Position numbers and translations under genes: made by a program. A DNA stretch of 64,000 bases from Acidobacteriota bacterium. GTDB lineage: Bacteria; Acidobacteriota; Terriglobia; Terriglobales; Acidobacteriaceae. This document shows positions 39,403 through 48,233 of the stretch, one piece after another (the stretch's first letter is position 1; each line of letters starts with the position of its first letter). The notes below the pieces were generated by a model, which saw only the letters and a list, made by a program, of their open reading frames with translations, searched no databases and was not told the origin of the DNA. Location of the stretch: assembly GCA_016196065.1 (NCBI GenBank), contig JACPYL010000010.1, forward strand, positions 1,798,001-1,862,000, read 5' to 3'.

Positions 39403-40568
39403 CGAGCGTCCTGAACTGCCGGTTGCACTTCATGCACTCCAGATGATGCCTTGCAAATATAGATGTCCGGCAGGTAGCCGGTGGCGGAATGGTACTCCAC
39501 AGCGACGACGCGACGAAATTCAGAACTACATTCTTTGTCGACAAGGTTGATGGTGCATCCCCCAAAGCCTCCGCCAGTCATACGCGCACCGCGCACTCCG
39601 GGCTGACGGCTGGCGATTTCGACCATCGTGTCCAATTCCTCACAGCTGACCTGGTAGTCGTGGCGCAAACTGCGGTGGGAATCTGCCATAAGGTCACGCA
39701 GAGCATCCGCCTCGCCGCCTACCAGCGCCCGCGCCGCCGATTGCACACGATCGTTCTCGGTCACAATGTGCCGAGCCCGGCGGTAGAGCACTTCAGTCAG
39801 TAGCGGCCGAAGTTCCTCTAACTGCGGCAGAGTAACGTCTCGTAACGCACGAACGCCGGGCTGCACAGACGAGAGGCGCCGCACGACCTCTTCACATTCA
39901 CTCCGCCGTACGTTGTATTCGCCCGCCGCCAGTTGGTGCTTCACCATGGTGTTGCAAACGATGAGATCAACGTCCTCCGGCAACGGGAGTGCCCGGTACT
40001 CCAGCGAGCGGCAATCGAGCATGATGGCCTGGCCGGTACGGCCCTGGCAGGCGGTAAATTGATCCATGATGCCGCAGCGTGCCCCAACGAATTCATTTTC
40101 GGCGCCCTGGCAAAGCTTCGCGAGCTGCACGAGATCGACTTCATGCCCGGAGTTTCGCAGCAGAGCGTAGCCAATCGACACTTCAATCGCCGCCGATGAG
40201 CTCAGGCCTGCGCCGAGGGGAACATCACTCTCGATATAGAGGTTAGCTCCTCGCAGGGCATGGCCCGCCCGTTCCAGCATCACGGCAACGCCGATCGGGT
40301 AATCACTCCAGCCTCCGGACGCACGCACCCCGGTGTTGGCGAGGTCCGCATCTGCGGTTTCGTTCATGTTCTCGGAATAGAAGCTGACCGTGCGGTCGGC
40401 ACGCGGGGAAATAGCCACCGAACAGGAAAAATCAATGGCGGCAGGCATGACGAATCCTTCGTTGTAGTCCGTGTGCTCACCGATAAGGTTGACGCGGCCG
40501 GGAGCGCAAAATAGCCGTGGAGAGCCAGAAAAGTGCTCCCGAAATTTGCTGTACACGTCTTTCGGCAT
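39399..40568 (-). CDS. galK: Galactokinase
   Basis: 389 residues, the normal size. The GHMP kinase motifs are visible: GRVNLIGEHTDYNEGFVMPAAI near the N-terminus, PLGAGLSSSAAIEVS (ATP loop) at about 115-129 and GARMTGGGFGGCTINLV at about 335-351. It phosphorylates galactose with ATP. It is the first gene of a galK-galT operon; the galM on the other strand supplies the alpha-anomer. Confidence 0.96.
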   Translation of the reverse strand: MPKDVYSKFREHFSGSPRLFCAPGRVNLIGEHTDYNEGFVMPAAIDFSCSVAISPRADRTVSFYSENMNETADADLANTGVRASGGWSDYPIGVAVMLERAGHALRGANLYIESDVPLGAGLSSSAAIEVSIGYALLRNSGHEVDLVQLAKLCQGAENEFVGARCGIMDQFTACQGRTGQAIMLDCRSLEYRALPLPEDVDLIVCNTMVKHQLAAGEYNVRRSECEEVVRRLSSVQPGVRALRDVTLPQLEELRPLLTEVLYRRARHIVTENDRVQSAARALVGGEADALRDLMADSHRSLRHDYQVSCEELDTMVEIASRQPGVRGARMTGGGFGGCTINLVDKECSSEFRRVVAVEYHSATGYLPDIYICKASSGVHEVQPAVQDAR

Positions 40569-40696
40569 GAAATTCGGTGGTCAGTATTAATGGATCGTGG
40601 TCAGTAAACCCGCCGATCATAGCATTCTCAGAATCTCTCCCGAATCATGCCGGCGGATTGTTTTCCTATTTGGGGAAAAATCATGAAACGTTTTTT

Positions 40697-40798
40697 ATGG
40701 CGCCCGCACTATCTAGCCAAGTGGAAGTAATCACCGAAAAGGTGGTGCCGCCACAGTTTGGGATTTCATCTTGGAAACCCCCGGATGTGATCCATTAA
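40697..40798 (+). CDS. Possible 33-aa small protein or leader ORF
   Basis: 33-codon ORF (MAPALSSQVEVITEKVVPPQ...WKPPDVIH) whose stop codon TAA is immediately followed by an intrinsic terminator. The frame is open further upstream without a clear ribosome site, so the true start is unsure. The stop-terminator spacing is what one expects for a real short gene, or for a leader controlling the ECF operon 180 bases downstream. No homology known to me. It is not conserved-domain based, so the call is tentative. Confidence 0.4.
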   Translation: MAPALSSQVEVITEKVVPPQFGISSWKPPDVIH

Positions 40799-40837
40799 GT
40801 GCCGGAGTCGAAGGGGAAGCGGCTCCGGCACCTTTTT
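40799..40837 (+). terminator. Intrinsic terminator upstream of ECF operon
   Basis: GTGCCGGAG (40799-40807) pairs with CTCCGGCAC (40823-40831), followed by TTTTT at 40833-40837. No larger plus-strand gene precedes it: the nearest, galK, is on the minus strand. It therefore ends a short transcript, the small ORF or a leader RNA. Confidence 0.85.
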
Positions 40838-40981
40838 GCTTCCTTCTCCAAACCCAGGAGTTTTCACTTCCCGATGCGCCCGGCCCGATCCATCCCGCCC
40901 GCCATCCGCACACGCAGCAGCCACTCCCATGTCCAGCAAACCGCGAAACTCACCCTCGTGGAAAACGAGGCCGGGCGGCCC

Positions 40982-41608
40982 ATGCCGGTGCTACACTGTC
41001 TGCCACCTTCCGGCTTTCGGGGTAAGACATTGGAATTTCAGCCTTTTGACGAGGCCTATCTCGAGCGCTTGCGCCGAGCGGACGCGCACACCGAGCAGCA
41101 CTTTGTCGCCTATTTCAGTGCCCTGATTCAGATCAAATTGCGCTCCCGGCTCTCCACTCGGGAAGCTATTGAGGATGTTCGGCAGGAAATTTTTGCACGC
41201 TTTTTCGTGGCGCTGCGCCAGGGAAAAATCCTTCAACCCGATCGGCTGGGCGCGTTCGTGAATTCGATGTGCAACAACGTGCTGCTCGAACAATATCGCA
41301 GCGCTGCCCGCAATACTCCGCTGGATGACGATGAAGATCGCGATTTTCCCGCGCCCGGAGCCGACCAGCTTGATGTGTTGTCTTCCAAAGAGACGCAAGA
41401 GCAGGTACGCGAGATTCTGCAGGGACTGAGCGAACGCGACCGCAGACTGCTGCGCGAGGTCTTCATCGAAGAAAGAGACAAGGACGACGTCTGCCGTGAC
41501 TTTGGAGTCGACCGCGAATATTTACGAGTCTTGCTACACCGGGCCAAGCACTCATTTAAGTCTTTGTATTTGAAGAATATAGGAAACAACCCGCCGGAAT
41601 TCGCTTGA
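40982..41608 (+). CDS. ECF sigma factor of the CHAT operon
   Basis: 208 residues from the ATG at 40982; a TTG at 41030 (then EFQPFDEAYLERL) matches where relatives seem to start and may be the true one. Region 2 reads RSRLSTREAIEDVRQEIFARFFVALRQGKILQPDRLGAFVNSMCNNVLLEQYRS and region 4 reads QGLSERDRRLLREVFIEERDKDDVCRDFGVDREYLRVLLHRAKHSF. A Lys/Asp-rich linker (NTPLDDDEDRD) separates the two. It is followed by an anti-sigma gene, an unknown gene and a CHAT protein on the same strand. Confidence 0.9.
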   Translation: MPVLHCLPPSGFRGKTLEFQPFDEAYLERLRRADAHTEQHFVAYFSALIQIKLRSRLSTREAIEDVRQEIFARFFVALRQGKILQPDRLGAFVNSMCNNVLLEQYRSAARNTPLDDDEDRDFPAPGADQLDVLSSKETQEQVREILQGLSERDRRLLREVFIEERDKDDVCRDFGVDREYLRVLLHRAKHSFKSLYLKNIGNNPPEFA

Positions 41609-41670
41609 ACGGGTTTTTTGAAACGAAACAACGAAACGGCGCACTACTTGTAAGAGGGGAAAACCATCCA

Positions 41671-42369
41671 ATGGACCACGACGTGGTGGTTCTACAAAAA
41701 GTAACCGAAAGATATCTGCTTAACGAACTTGCGTCCGAAACCCGGAACGAGTTCGAAGAGCACTTCTTCGGCTGTCCGGAGTGCGCTCTTGATGTACGCG
41801 CGGGCGCTGCCTTCATCGACCAAAGCAAAGCTATTCTGGCCGAAGCGCCGCAAGGACAGAAAACCACTGCCTCCAGTACCGTACCGGTGCCCAAGTACCG
41901 AGGCTGGCAGCTCTGGCTCCGCCCGGCCTTCACGGCGCCTTTGCTGGCGTTATTGCTGGTCGTTGTGGGATACCAGAATCTAGTTACCTACCCGAAACTC
42001 AAACAAGCATCTGCCCCGCAGGTAATGGAATGGGCTTCAGTCAACATCGGGACCTATGGCGGAGGCGAACCGGATAGCGTGAGTGGGCCGCAGATTACTA
42101 CCGCGGCGGGAAAGGGTTTCTTGCTTTTTGTCAGGATTCCCCATCAGGCCGGCTACTCACGATACACAGCCGAGTTGTACAACCCAGCCGGCACGGTGGA
42201 GATGTCCGTGCCTATCCCCGCGGATGCGGGCCAGGACCGCTGGCCGATCGCGATCCCCGGAGCGAACCGTCCAGCCGGCACCTATTCGGTAGTCGTGCGC
42301 GGAACGACGACGACTGGCGAGACAGTGAAAGTGGGCCAGGGATCCTTCGAACTGCACATTCAGAATTGA
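41671..42369 (+). CDS. Membrane-bound zinc-finger anti-sigma factor
   Basis: 232 residues from the ATG with AGGGG upstream; the ORF also opens in a TTG overlapping the sigma stop. The N-terminal ZAS domain contains the HFFGCPECALDV zinc motif, and one transmembrane helix lies at about 92-112 (AFTAPLLALLLVVVGYQN). The C-terminal half (about 120 residues) is a beta-rich periplasmic part. This is a classical envelope-sensing anti-sigma: the cytosolic part binds the ECF factor and the outer part senses a signal. It immediately follows the sigma gene. Confidence 0.88.
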   Translation: MDHDVVVLQKVTERYLLNELASETRNEFEEHFFGCPECALDVRAGAAFIDQSKAILAEAPQGQKTTASSTVPVPKYRGWQLWLRPAFTAPLLALLLVVVGYQNLVTYPKLKQASAPQVMEWASVNIGTYGGGEPDSVSGPQITTAAGKGFLLFVRIPHQAGYSRYTAELYNPAGTVEMSVPIPADAGQDRWPIAIPGANRPAGTYSVVVRGTTTTGETVKVGQGSFELHIQN

Positions 42370-42395
42370 CTCGCTAATACAGGGGAGCGGATACT

Positions 42396-43340
42396 ATGGC
42401 AACCATGACGGAAACTCCCGCAGCAAACAGCGCCACGAAGAGTGCCCCTCCCTCTCACGAATATCATGCGGACGCGCACGTTCTCAGCGGACACCTCAAG
42501 CGTCCGATCGAGCAAACGATCGAACAGCATGCCCCGGTATCGCTGAAAGGCCGCCGCAGCGGCCATCTCACCCGTATGGCGGACGGCGTCAGTATCGAGG
42601 GCCTGGTTACCTTCGCCAAAGGCCACACTCGCGTATCTGGCAGCAAGAGCACAAAACCGGGTCACGGCTGGGTGACGCTCTCTACATCCGTCCTCGAAGG
42701 CCTGAACGTGTTTGAAATCATTACTGCGGACCGCTTGGTCTCGCAGGTCTCCACCGAGCACCCCGAAGAAGGCGGACATTTTCCGCATGTGACTTTTCTC
42801 GGGACGCAGTTCCACAATTTGAAAGTCAGCGGCATTCCTCTCAAACTCAAGCTGAACTACGGCATCTGCGGCGCCAAGCCAGCTGGCGACAACTCCTATC
42901 TCGACGATCTCGGCTTTCTCGGTCGTGTCAAGGACCAGACTGTACAAGTTCTGAGGGGCAACGGCCTTCCCAACGATGTGAAGGACTCGTACGATAAGAG
43001 GCTCACTGAGATCGAGAGGCTCATTAGCAATAAGGGCAGCAACTGCAGCGGCAAGCCAGACAGTCCCCCCAGTGTCATATGTTCGCTGATTTCAGAGATC
43101 GACAAGAACATCGAGAAGGAGATCGAGGGTGTGAAGGTGTTCGGACACGTCCTCTATATTCCCGACTTTGGCTCCGTGTCGTTGGGCGAAGTGACGGTGG
43201 GCGAGCGCTGGTACGAGCCCTCAGACAAGAAACCAGCCAATTATTTCGAACTGACGGTCATCAATATGAATCTGGGCTGCGTTGGCACCGGGAATTTGAA
43301 GGGTGGAACCGCCGCCAACAACGGACATCACAATCCCTAG
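42396..43340 (+). CDS. Hypothetical protein in ECF-CHAT operon
   Basis: 314 residues with a good GGGAG site. There is no signal peptide and no membrane helix. The N-terminal 30 residues are Thr/Ala/Pro-rich. The core has alternating strands with Lys/Gly-rich turns (GHTRVSGSKSTKPGHGWVTLSTSVLEGLNVFEI), a middle coiled helix (DSYDKRLTEIERLISNKG) and a strand-rich end (GSVSLGEVTVGERWYEPSDKKPANYFEL). The family is unknown. It lies between the anti-sigma and the CHAT gene, so it could be a partner or substrate of the CHAT protease; this is inference. Confidence 0.7.
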   Translation: MATMTETPAANSATKSAPPSHEYHADAHVLSGHLKRPIEQTIEQHAPVSLKGRRSGHLTRMADGVSIEGLVTFAKGHTRVSGSKSTKPGHGWVTLSTSVLEGLNVFEIITADRLVSQVSTEHPEEGGHFPHVTFLGTQFHNLKVSGIPLKLKLNYGICGAKPAGDNSYLDDLGFLGRVKDQTVQVLRGNGLPNDVKDSYDKRLTEIERLISNKGSNCSGKPDSPPSVICSLISEIDKNIEKEIEGVKVFGHVLYIPDFGSVSLGEVTVGERWYEPSDKKPANYFELTVINMNLGCVGTGNLKGGTAANNGHHNP

Positions 43341-43342
43341 GG

Positions 43343-45844
43343 CTGCTCGTACTGGTTCTTACCGTTGCCTGCGTTTCCTGCGCGCGGTGGAACCGAACGC
43401 CCCAGACGGTTTTCGAGCATGCAAACCAAGCGTTTCTGCGCGGTGACTTGAAACAAAGCCAGGACGAAGCCGCTCGAGGATATGAAGAATTTGCACAAAC
43501 AAGCCCCGAATGGGGCTTACAGTTGCGGATCCTGCAAGCCAAGGCTGCTCTCTGGCGGGGACTCTATGACCAGGTCCTCGAAATCCTCCGGCACATTCCA
43601 GCATCTTCCAATCGTCCCGACCTGGCAGTTCCCGTCCTCACCCTCACGGGAGTAGCTCACCTGAACACCCACAATTTTTCACAAGCAGAACAGTCCATTA
43701 CAGCGGCGAAAAAGATATGCGACTCCGTTGATTTGCCGAGTTGCGGCTACACTCTGCAGGCGCTTGGCCTGCTCGCCAGTGAACGATCCCAGTCGGCTGT
43801 CGCGGAAGCGTACTATCAGCAAACTTTTTCGTTTGCTCAATCCCATGGCGATCAATTTCTGGAGGCGGACGCCCTTCTGAACCTGGGAGCAGAATCGCTT
43901 TCTCAGGGACGATTCGATGAAGCCATCGACCAATCTGAAGCCGCCTACCAGATTGCGAAAACGACCAATGCCAAGATTCTGCAATTGGTAACGCAGGGCA
44001 ATATCGGTTGGGCCTATTACCGGCTTGGCGACTCGGAAAGAGCCTTGGATTTGTCTTTACAGGCAGAGAAATTGGCCGCTCAACTCGGAGATGTCTTCGA
44101 CCAGGAAAACGAACTCACGAACATCGGCTACATCTACTTGGACCAGGGCAAGTCCGACCTCGCCGCACAAACATTTCGAAAGGCGTTGGATTTGGCTGAA
44201 GGGATCAAAGCCAAGCGAGATATCTACAATGCTGTGCGCGTCCTGGCGCGCCTCTCTTTGCAGACCGGTGACATTGACAAGGCGTACCAATATGCAGGAC
44301 AGGCGCTCGCCATCGCGAAGAAGAGCAACAATCGGCTCGACGAACTTTACCCTCTCCTGATTCAGGGCCAGATTGCTGCGTATCGCGGCGACAGCTCGGG
44401 AGCTGAGCAGACGTTTCACGACGTGGAACTCGACCCGCAGTGCCCCGTATTTCTCAAGTGGGAAGCCCAACACTCGCTCGCGGGCCTCTACGAAAAAAAC
44501 AATCAGATGGACGCTGCCGACCACGAATACCGACTGGCTCTCGCGACCTTTGAGGCCGCGCGTTCGGACGTGCGGCATGAGGACTTTCATCTTTCGTTCC
44601 TGACCAACGGATGGCGGATCTACGACGACTACGTGCACTTCCTCGTCGCCCGGGGAAATACTGACGACGCGTTACGCTGGGCTGACTACAGCCGGGCACG
44701 TAGCTTGGCCGATGGGCTGGGGGTTCCCACGAAGGTTTCGGCGGGTGGTCCCCCGCCTCTGGATGCGACTGCGATCGCGCGCAACAGCCATGGGACCGTG
44801 CTCTTCTACTGGCTGGGCCAGAAGCAGTCGTATCTCTGGGCGATTGACGCTCAGAAGACGAACGTTTTCACGCTGCCTGCTGCCGCTGAGATCGATGCGG
44901 CGGTGCAACGCTATCGCGACGCTCTTGGCGGCCCACAGGACGTTGCGGAGTACGGCGATAGCGACGGTCGATGGCTCTTTCAGACGCTGCTTGGTCGGGT
45001 GCAGGCTTCCTTGCCCAAAGACGCTCCGGTCTTCGTGGTTCCCGACGGCGGCCTGAACAATTTGAACTTTGAGACACTTCTCGTGCCGGAACCGAAGCTG
45101 CACTATTGGATTGAAGACGCAACCGTCGCAAATGCAAACTCGCTGCGCATGCTGGGCGCATCCTACCGGCAGGACAAGAAGCCACGGAAGCTTTTACTCT
45201 TCGGCGATAATATCCCGCCGAATACTCGATACCCTGCTCTGCTCCGCGCATCTGCACAAATGGAGACGGTGGCTGCGCACTTTCCGGCCAGCTCTCGCCA
45301 GATATTTTCGCGGGAAGCCGCAACTCCGGCGGCCTATCTTGAAAGCCATCCCGAGCGTTTTTCGAATCTCCACTTCGTTGCCCATGGGACCGCCAGCCGC
45401 TTGAGTCCACTGGATTCCGCCATCATTCTTTCCCGCAGTTCTGCCGATCATGAGTCCTTCAAACTGTATGCACGCGATATCATCCAGCGGCCCCTATCCG
45501 CCGACCTTGTGGCTATTTCCTCCTGCTACGGAACCGGAGAGCGTACTTACAAGGGCGAGGGCCTAGTCGGGCTGTCATGGGCATTTCTCAGGGCAGGTGC
45601 GCACAACGTGATTGCCGCGTTATGGGAAGCGGCAGACGCGTCGACAGAAAAACTGATGGCGCGGTTCTACGACGAACTGGACCATGGAGCATCCCCTGGC
45701 AACGCCTTGCGTACGGCCAAAATCTCACTGCTGCAAAGCCACGACTTTCAGAGCCCGTTCTATTGGGCTCCTTTTCAGCTGTACGTACAGGGACAGGCGA
45801 GCAAGGCACATTCTGTTGCACCCTTGAGAGCCACTTCTCGCTGA
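43343..45844 (+). CDS. TPR-CHAT protein (caspase-like protease family)
   Basis: About 833 residues. The first part (LLVLVLTVACVSCARWNR) looks like a lipoprotein signal with a Cys. Residues about 30-460 contain TPR units (for example DLAAQTFRKALDLAEGIKAK and DKAYQYAGQALAIAKKSNN). The C-terminal CHAT domain, about 500-830, has the catalytic His in NLHFVAHGTASRL and the catalytic Cys in VAISSCYGTGERTYKGEGLVGLSWAFLRAGAHNVIAALW. The start is unclear: no ATG, GTG or TTG lies in frame between 43079 and 43448. The coordinate given here is a CTG at 43343. Starting at 43079 would overlap the upstream gene by 262 bases. The gene ends the ECF operon. Confidence 0.82.
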   Translation: MLVLVLTVACVSCARWNRTPQTVFEHANQAFLRGDLKQSQDEAARGYEEFAQTSPEWGLQLRILQAKAALWRGLYDQVLEILRHIPASSNRPDLAVPVLTLTGVAHLNTHNFSQAEQSITAAKKICDSVDLPSCGYTLQALGLLASERSQSAVAEAYYQQTFSFAQSHGDQFLEADALLNLGAESLSQGRFDEAIDQSEAAYQIAKTTNAKILQLVTQGNIGWAYYRLGDSERALDLSLQAEKLAAQLGDVFDQENELTNIGYIYLDQGKSDLAAQTFRKALDLAEGIKAKRDIYNAVRVLARLSLQTGDIDKAYQYAGQALAIAKKSNNRLDELYPLLIQGQIAAYRGDSSGAEQTFHDVELDPQCPVFLKWEAQHSLAGLYEKNNQMDAADHEYRLALATFEAARSDVRHEDFHLSFLTNGWRIYDDYVHFLVARGNTDDALRWADYSRARSLADGLGVPTKVSAGGPPPLDATAIARNSHGTVLFYWLGQKQSYLWAIDAQKTNVFTLPAAAEIDAAVQRYRDALGGPQDVAEYGDSDGRWLFQTLLGRVQASLPKDAPVFVVPDGGLNNLNFETLLVPEPKLHYWIEDATVANANSLRMLGASYRQDKKPRKLLLFGDNIPPNTRYPALLRASAQMETVAAHFPASSRQIFSREAATPAAYLESHPERFSNLHFVAHGTASRLSPLDSAIILSRSSADHESFKLYARDIIQRPLSADLVAISSCYGTGERTYKGEGLVGLSWAFLRAGAHNVIAALWEAADASTEKLMARFYDELDHGASPGNALRTAKISLLQSHDFQSPFYWAPFQLYVQGQASKAHSVAPLRATSR

Positions 45845-45885
45845 GATTGACTTCCGTTGAGAATCGACGTTTGAGGGCGTTGCAC

Positions 45886-46353
45886 TCACAATCCAAGATC
45901 GCTGAGTCCGGGATGATCATCCGGACGTCGACCCAGCGGCCAATAGTACTTGCGTTCGGAAACGGCAAGCGGCAGATCGTTGATGCTGGCCAGACGCAGG
46001 CTCATCAAGCCCTCATCGTTGAATTCCCAATTTTCATTGCCGTAGGAACGAAACCAGTTTCCGGAATCATCGTGCCATTCGTAGGCAAATCGAACTGCGA
46101 TCCGATTCTGGCTAAATGCCCACAGTTCCTTAACCAGGCGGTATTCAAGTTCCTTTGTCCACTTTCTTTGCAGGAACGCAACAATCTCCACTCGGCCATT
46201 TACGAACTCAGCCCGGTTGCGCCAGCCGGAATCGAGTGTGTAGGCGAGTGAAACCTTTTCAGGATCGCGTGAATTCCATCCGTCCTCGGCGAGGCGGACT
46301 TTTTGAATTGCAGTTTCCCGCGTAAATGGCGGTAACGGCGGGCGTGTAGTCAT
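45886..46353 (-). CDS. DUF1348 family protein (NTF2-like)
   Basis: 155 residues from an ATG with GAGAGG upstream. The start [50 protein letters not shown] and the end [22 protein letters not shown] are typical of DUF1348. This is a small NTF2-like soluble protein of unknown role. It is convergent with the CHAT gene and divergent from the oxidoreductase. The longer frame, to 46407, adds 18 residues and lacks a ribosome site. Confidence 0.88.
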   Translation of the reverse strand: MTTRPPLPPFTRETAIQKVRLAEDGWNSRDPEKVSLAYTLDSGWRNRAEFVNGRVEIVAFLQRKWTKELEYRLVKELWAFSQNRIAVRFAYEWHDDSGNWFRSYGNENWEFNDEGLMSLRLASINDLPLAVSERKYYWPLGRRPDDHPGLSDLGL

Positions 46354-46466
46354 CGCTGGTGGCCTCTCTCGAGAGTTTAGCGGCAAGAAGCAGTTCGCTG
46401 CTCGCAATCACGTGTAGAATCTCCGCTACCCTGGATGTTTAAAGCTCACGAGCGAGGGGAAGTCAG

Positions 46467-47606
46467 ATGACAGAACTGCGATCTGCATTGATTGGTGCGG
46501 GGTTTGTCGGGCGTGCTCACATCGATGCCATACGACGTCTTGGTGTTCCGATCACCGGGGTCTTGGGCAGCTCTGCGCAGCGGACCGAGGAAACCCGAGC
46601 ATCTCTTGGGCTGCCGAGAGCTTATGCCTCTCTGCAACAACTCGCAGCCGATCCCGATGTACATGTTGTTCACGTATGTACTCCAAATCATCTTCACTTC
46701 GAACAGGTCAGCACGCTCCTGCGGGCGGGCAAGCACGTGATGTGCGAAAAGCCCCTGGCCATGGACACGAAGCAGAGTGCTGCATTGATTGAACTGGCTA
46801 GAACTCTGGGCCGAGTTGGCGGAGTCACTTACAACCTGCGCTACTACCCGCTTTGCCAAGAGGCTCGATCCCTTATCGCAAGCGGTGCCATCGGAGAGCC
46901 TCGCTTAGTCTGCGGCGGTTTTCTGCAGGACTGGCTGTTTTATCCAACCGACTGGAACTGGCGTCTGGAAACGCAGCTCGGAGGCGATCTGCGCGCTGTC
47001 TCGGACATCGGCACGCACTGGCTTGATCTCACAACCTGGCTCACCGGCCGCCGCGTACAGGAAGTGTGCGCCGACCTGGCAACCGTGATTCCAGTGCGAC
47101 AACGTCCACGAGGCCGCATGGAAACATTTAAGTCCACTGCGGGCGCGACCGATCCCGTATCCATCGCCACGGACGACTACGCATCGGTCCTTTTGCATTT
47201 CGAAGGTGGCCTGCGCGGGGTGATGACAGTCTCCCAGGTTAGCGCCGGCCACAAGGCAATGCTCGAATTCGAGATCAATGGTTCGGAAGGCTCCCTCGCC
47301 TTCAATTCCGAATCGCCCAACGAACTATGGATCGGACGCCGCAACGAAGCCAATAGAATTCTGCTGAAAGATCCCTCTCTCATGCGCGCCGACAGCCGTA
47401 CCTATTCCAACTACCCGGGCGGCCATGCAGAAGGTTATCCCGACACTTTCTTTAACTTGTTTCGCGATTTCTACAGCTACATTCAGAAGGGCGAGTTCTC
47501 GCTTGCTCCATCCTTCCCAACTTTCCAAACGGGACATGACGAACTCGTTCTCTGCGAAGCGATTGGACAGAGCGCACGCAATCGGCTATGGGTGCGAGTG
47601 GACTAG
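46467..47606 (+). CDS. Gfo/Idh/MocA-family oxidoreductase
   Basis: 379 residues. The N-terminal Rossmann fold has the NAD(P)-binding motif IGAGFVGRAHIDAIRRLGVP at residues 8-27. The C-terminal part includes CEKPLAMD at about 92 and AVSDIGTHWLDLTTWLTG at about 177, with the EKP Lys and the His of the catalytic pair. The family oxidises or reduces sugars and inositols; the substrate here is unknown. A good GAGGGG ribosome site precedes the ATG. No sugar gene is adjacent. Confidence 0.92.
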   Translation: MTELRSALIGAGFVGRAHIDAIRRLGVPITGVLGSSAQRTEETRASLGLPRAYASLQQLAADPDVHVVHVCTPNHLHFEQVSTLLRAGKHVMCEKPLAMDTKQSAALIELARTLGRVGGVTYNLRYYPLCQEARSLIASGAIGEPRLVCGGFLQDWLFYPTDWNWRLETQLGGDLRAVSDIGTHWLDLTTWLTGRRVQEVCADLATVIPVRQRPRGRMETFKSTAGATDPVSIATDDYASVLLHFEGGLRGVMTVSQVSAGHKAMLEFEINGSEGSLAFNSESPNELWIGRRNEANRILLKDPSLMRADSRTYSNYPGGHAEGYPDTFFNLFRDFYSYIQKGEFSLAPSFPTFQTGHDELVLCEAIGQSARNRLWVRVD

Positions 47607-47733
47607 AATCGGCCCCGGCATCAGGTGGCGACCCTCCTTGAAACTTCTTGCTCCGTGAAGTCTCTAACTTGCCATGAGCCTGGCATTGTTCCGGATAGAG
47701 ACGGCTCAGGTTGCAGGAAGCCTCAAAGTAACG

Positions 47734-48198
47734 ATGAAAACGATCTTGTTTGGTTTCGTGCTCTCGATCGGCGCGCAAGTTGCGTTTGGGATCGACAATC
47801 TTAAGCTCAACGCAAAGCCCGACTACACCAGCGACAGCCATGACGGGCTTCTCATTACAGGCGACGACATTGGATCCGGCTTCGTTGCGAACAAGCCAAA
47901 CTACGTCATCATCTACGGCGAAGGCTGCTTCAATTCGAAACGGCAGGCACAGCGCACTGTTGACCTCTACGAAAAGTATCGTGGCCTAGTACATTTTGTG
48001 GTCGTGGATCTCGACGTAAGGCGTTCTCCCGAGCAGGAAAAACTGGTCCAACAGTACTATCAGGGCTACATTCCGCACGTGGTCGTCCTGGATGGAAATG
48101 CCAGGGCGATTTACAACTCCTCAGGCGAAGTGGAATCGAAAAAGATCGAGATTCTTTTCAGGCAGGCTTTGAGCGCGAGAGCGTCGGGCATGAAGTAG
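47734..48198 (+). CDS. Exported thioredoxin-fold protein lacking CxxC
   Basis: 154 residues from an ATG at 47734 with a signal peptide (TILFGFVLSIGAQVAFG). The mature part looks like a thioredoxin-like fold (NKPNYVIIYGEGCFNSKRQAQRTVDLYEKYRGLVHFVVVDLD, then YIPHVVVLDGNARAIYNSSGE). The CxxC catalytic pair is absent: only one Cys in GEGCFNS is found. So it is probably a structural or single-Cys relative and not a classical disulfide oxidoreductase. It lies between the Gfo/Idh gene and the convergent histidine kinase gene. Confidence 0.7.
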   Translation: MKTILFGFVLSIGAQVAFGIDNLKLNAKPDYTSDSHDGLLITGDDIGSGFVANKPNYVIIYGEGCFNSKRQAQRTVDLYEKYRGLVHFVVVDLDVRRSPEQEKLVQQYYQGYIPHVVVLDGNARAIYNSSGEVESKKIEILFRQALSARASGMK

Positions 48199-48233
48199 CT
48201 ACGCAACGAATCTCCAAGTATTCGCCGGACATG

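Noticed and set aside
40683-40730. 15-codon ORF starting MKRFLWR
   Set aside because: Overlaps the better-placed 33-codon frame, is very short, and has no ribosome site.
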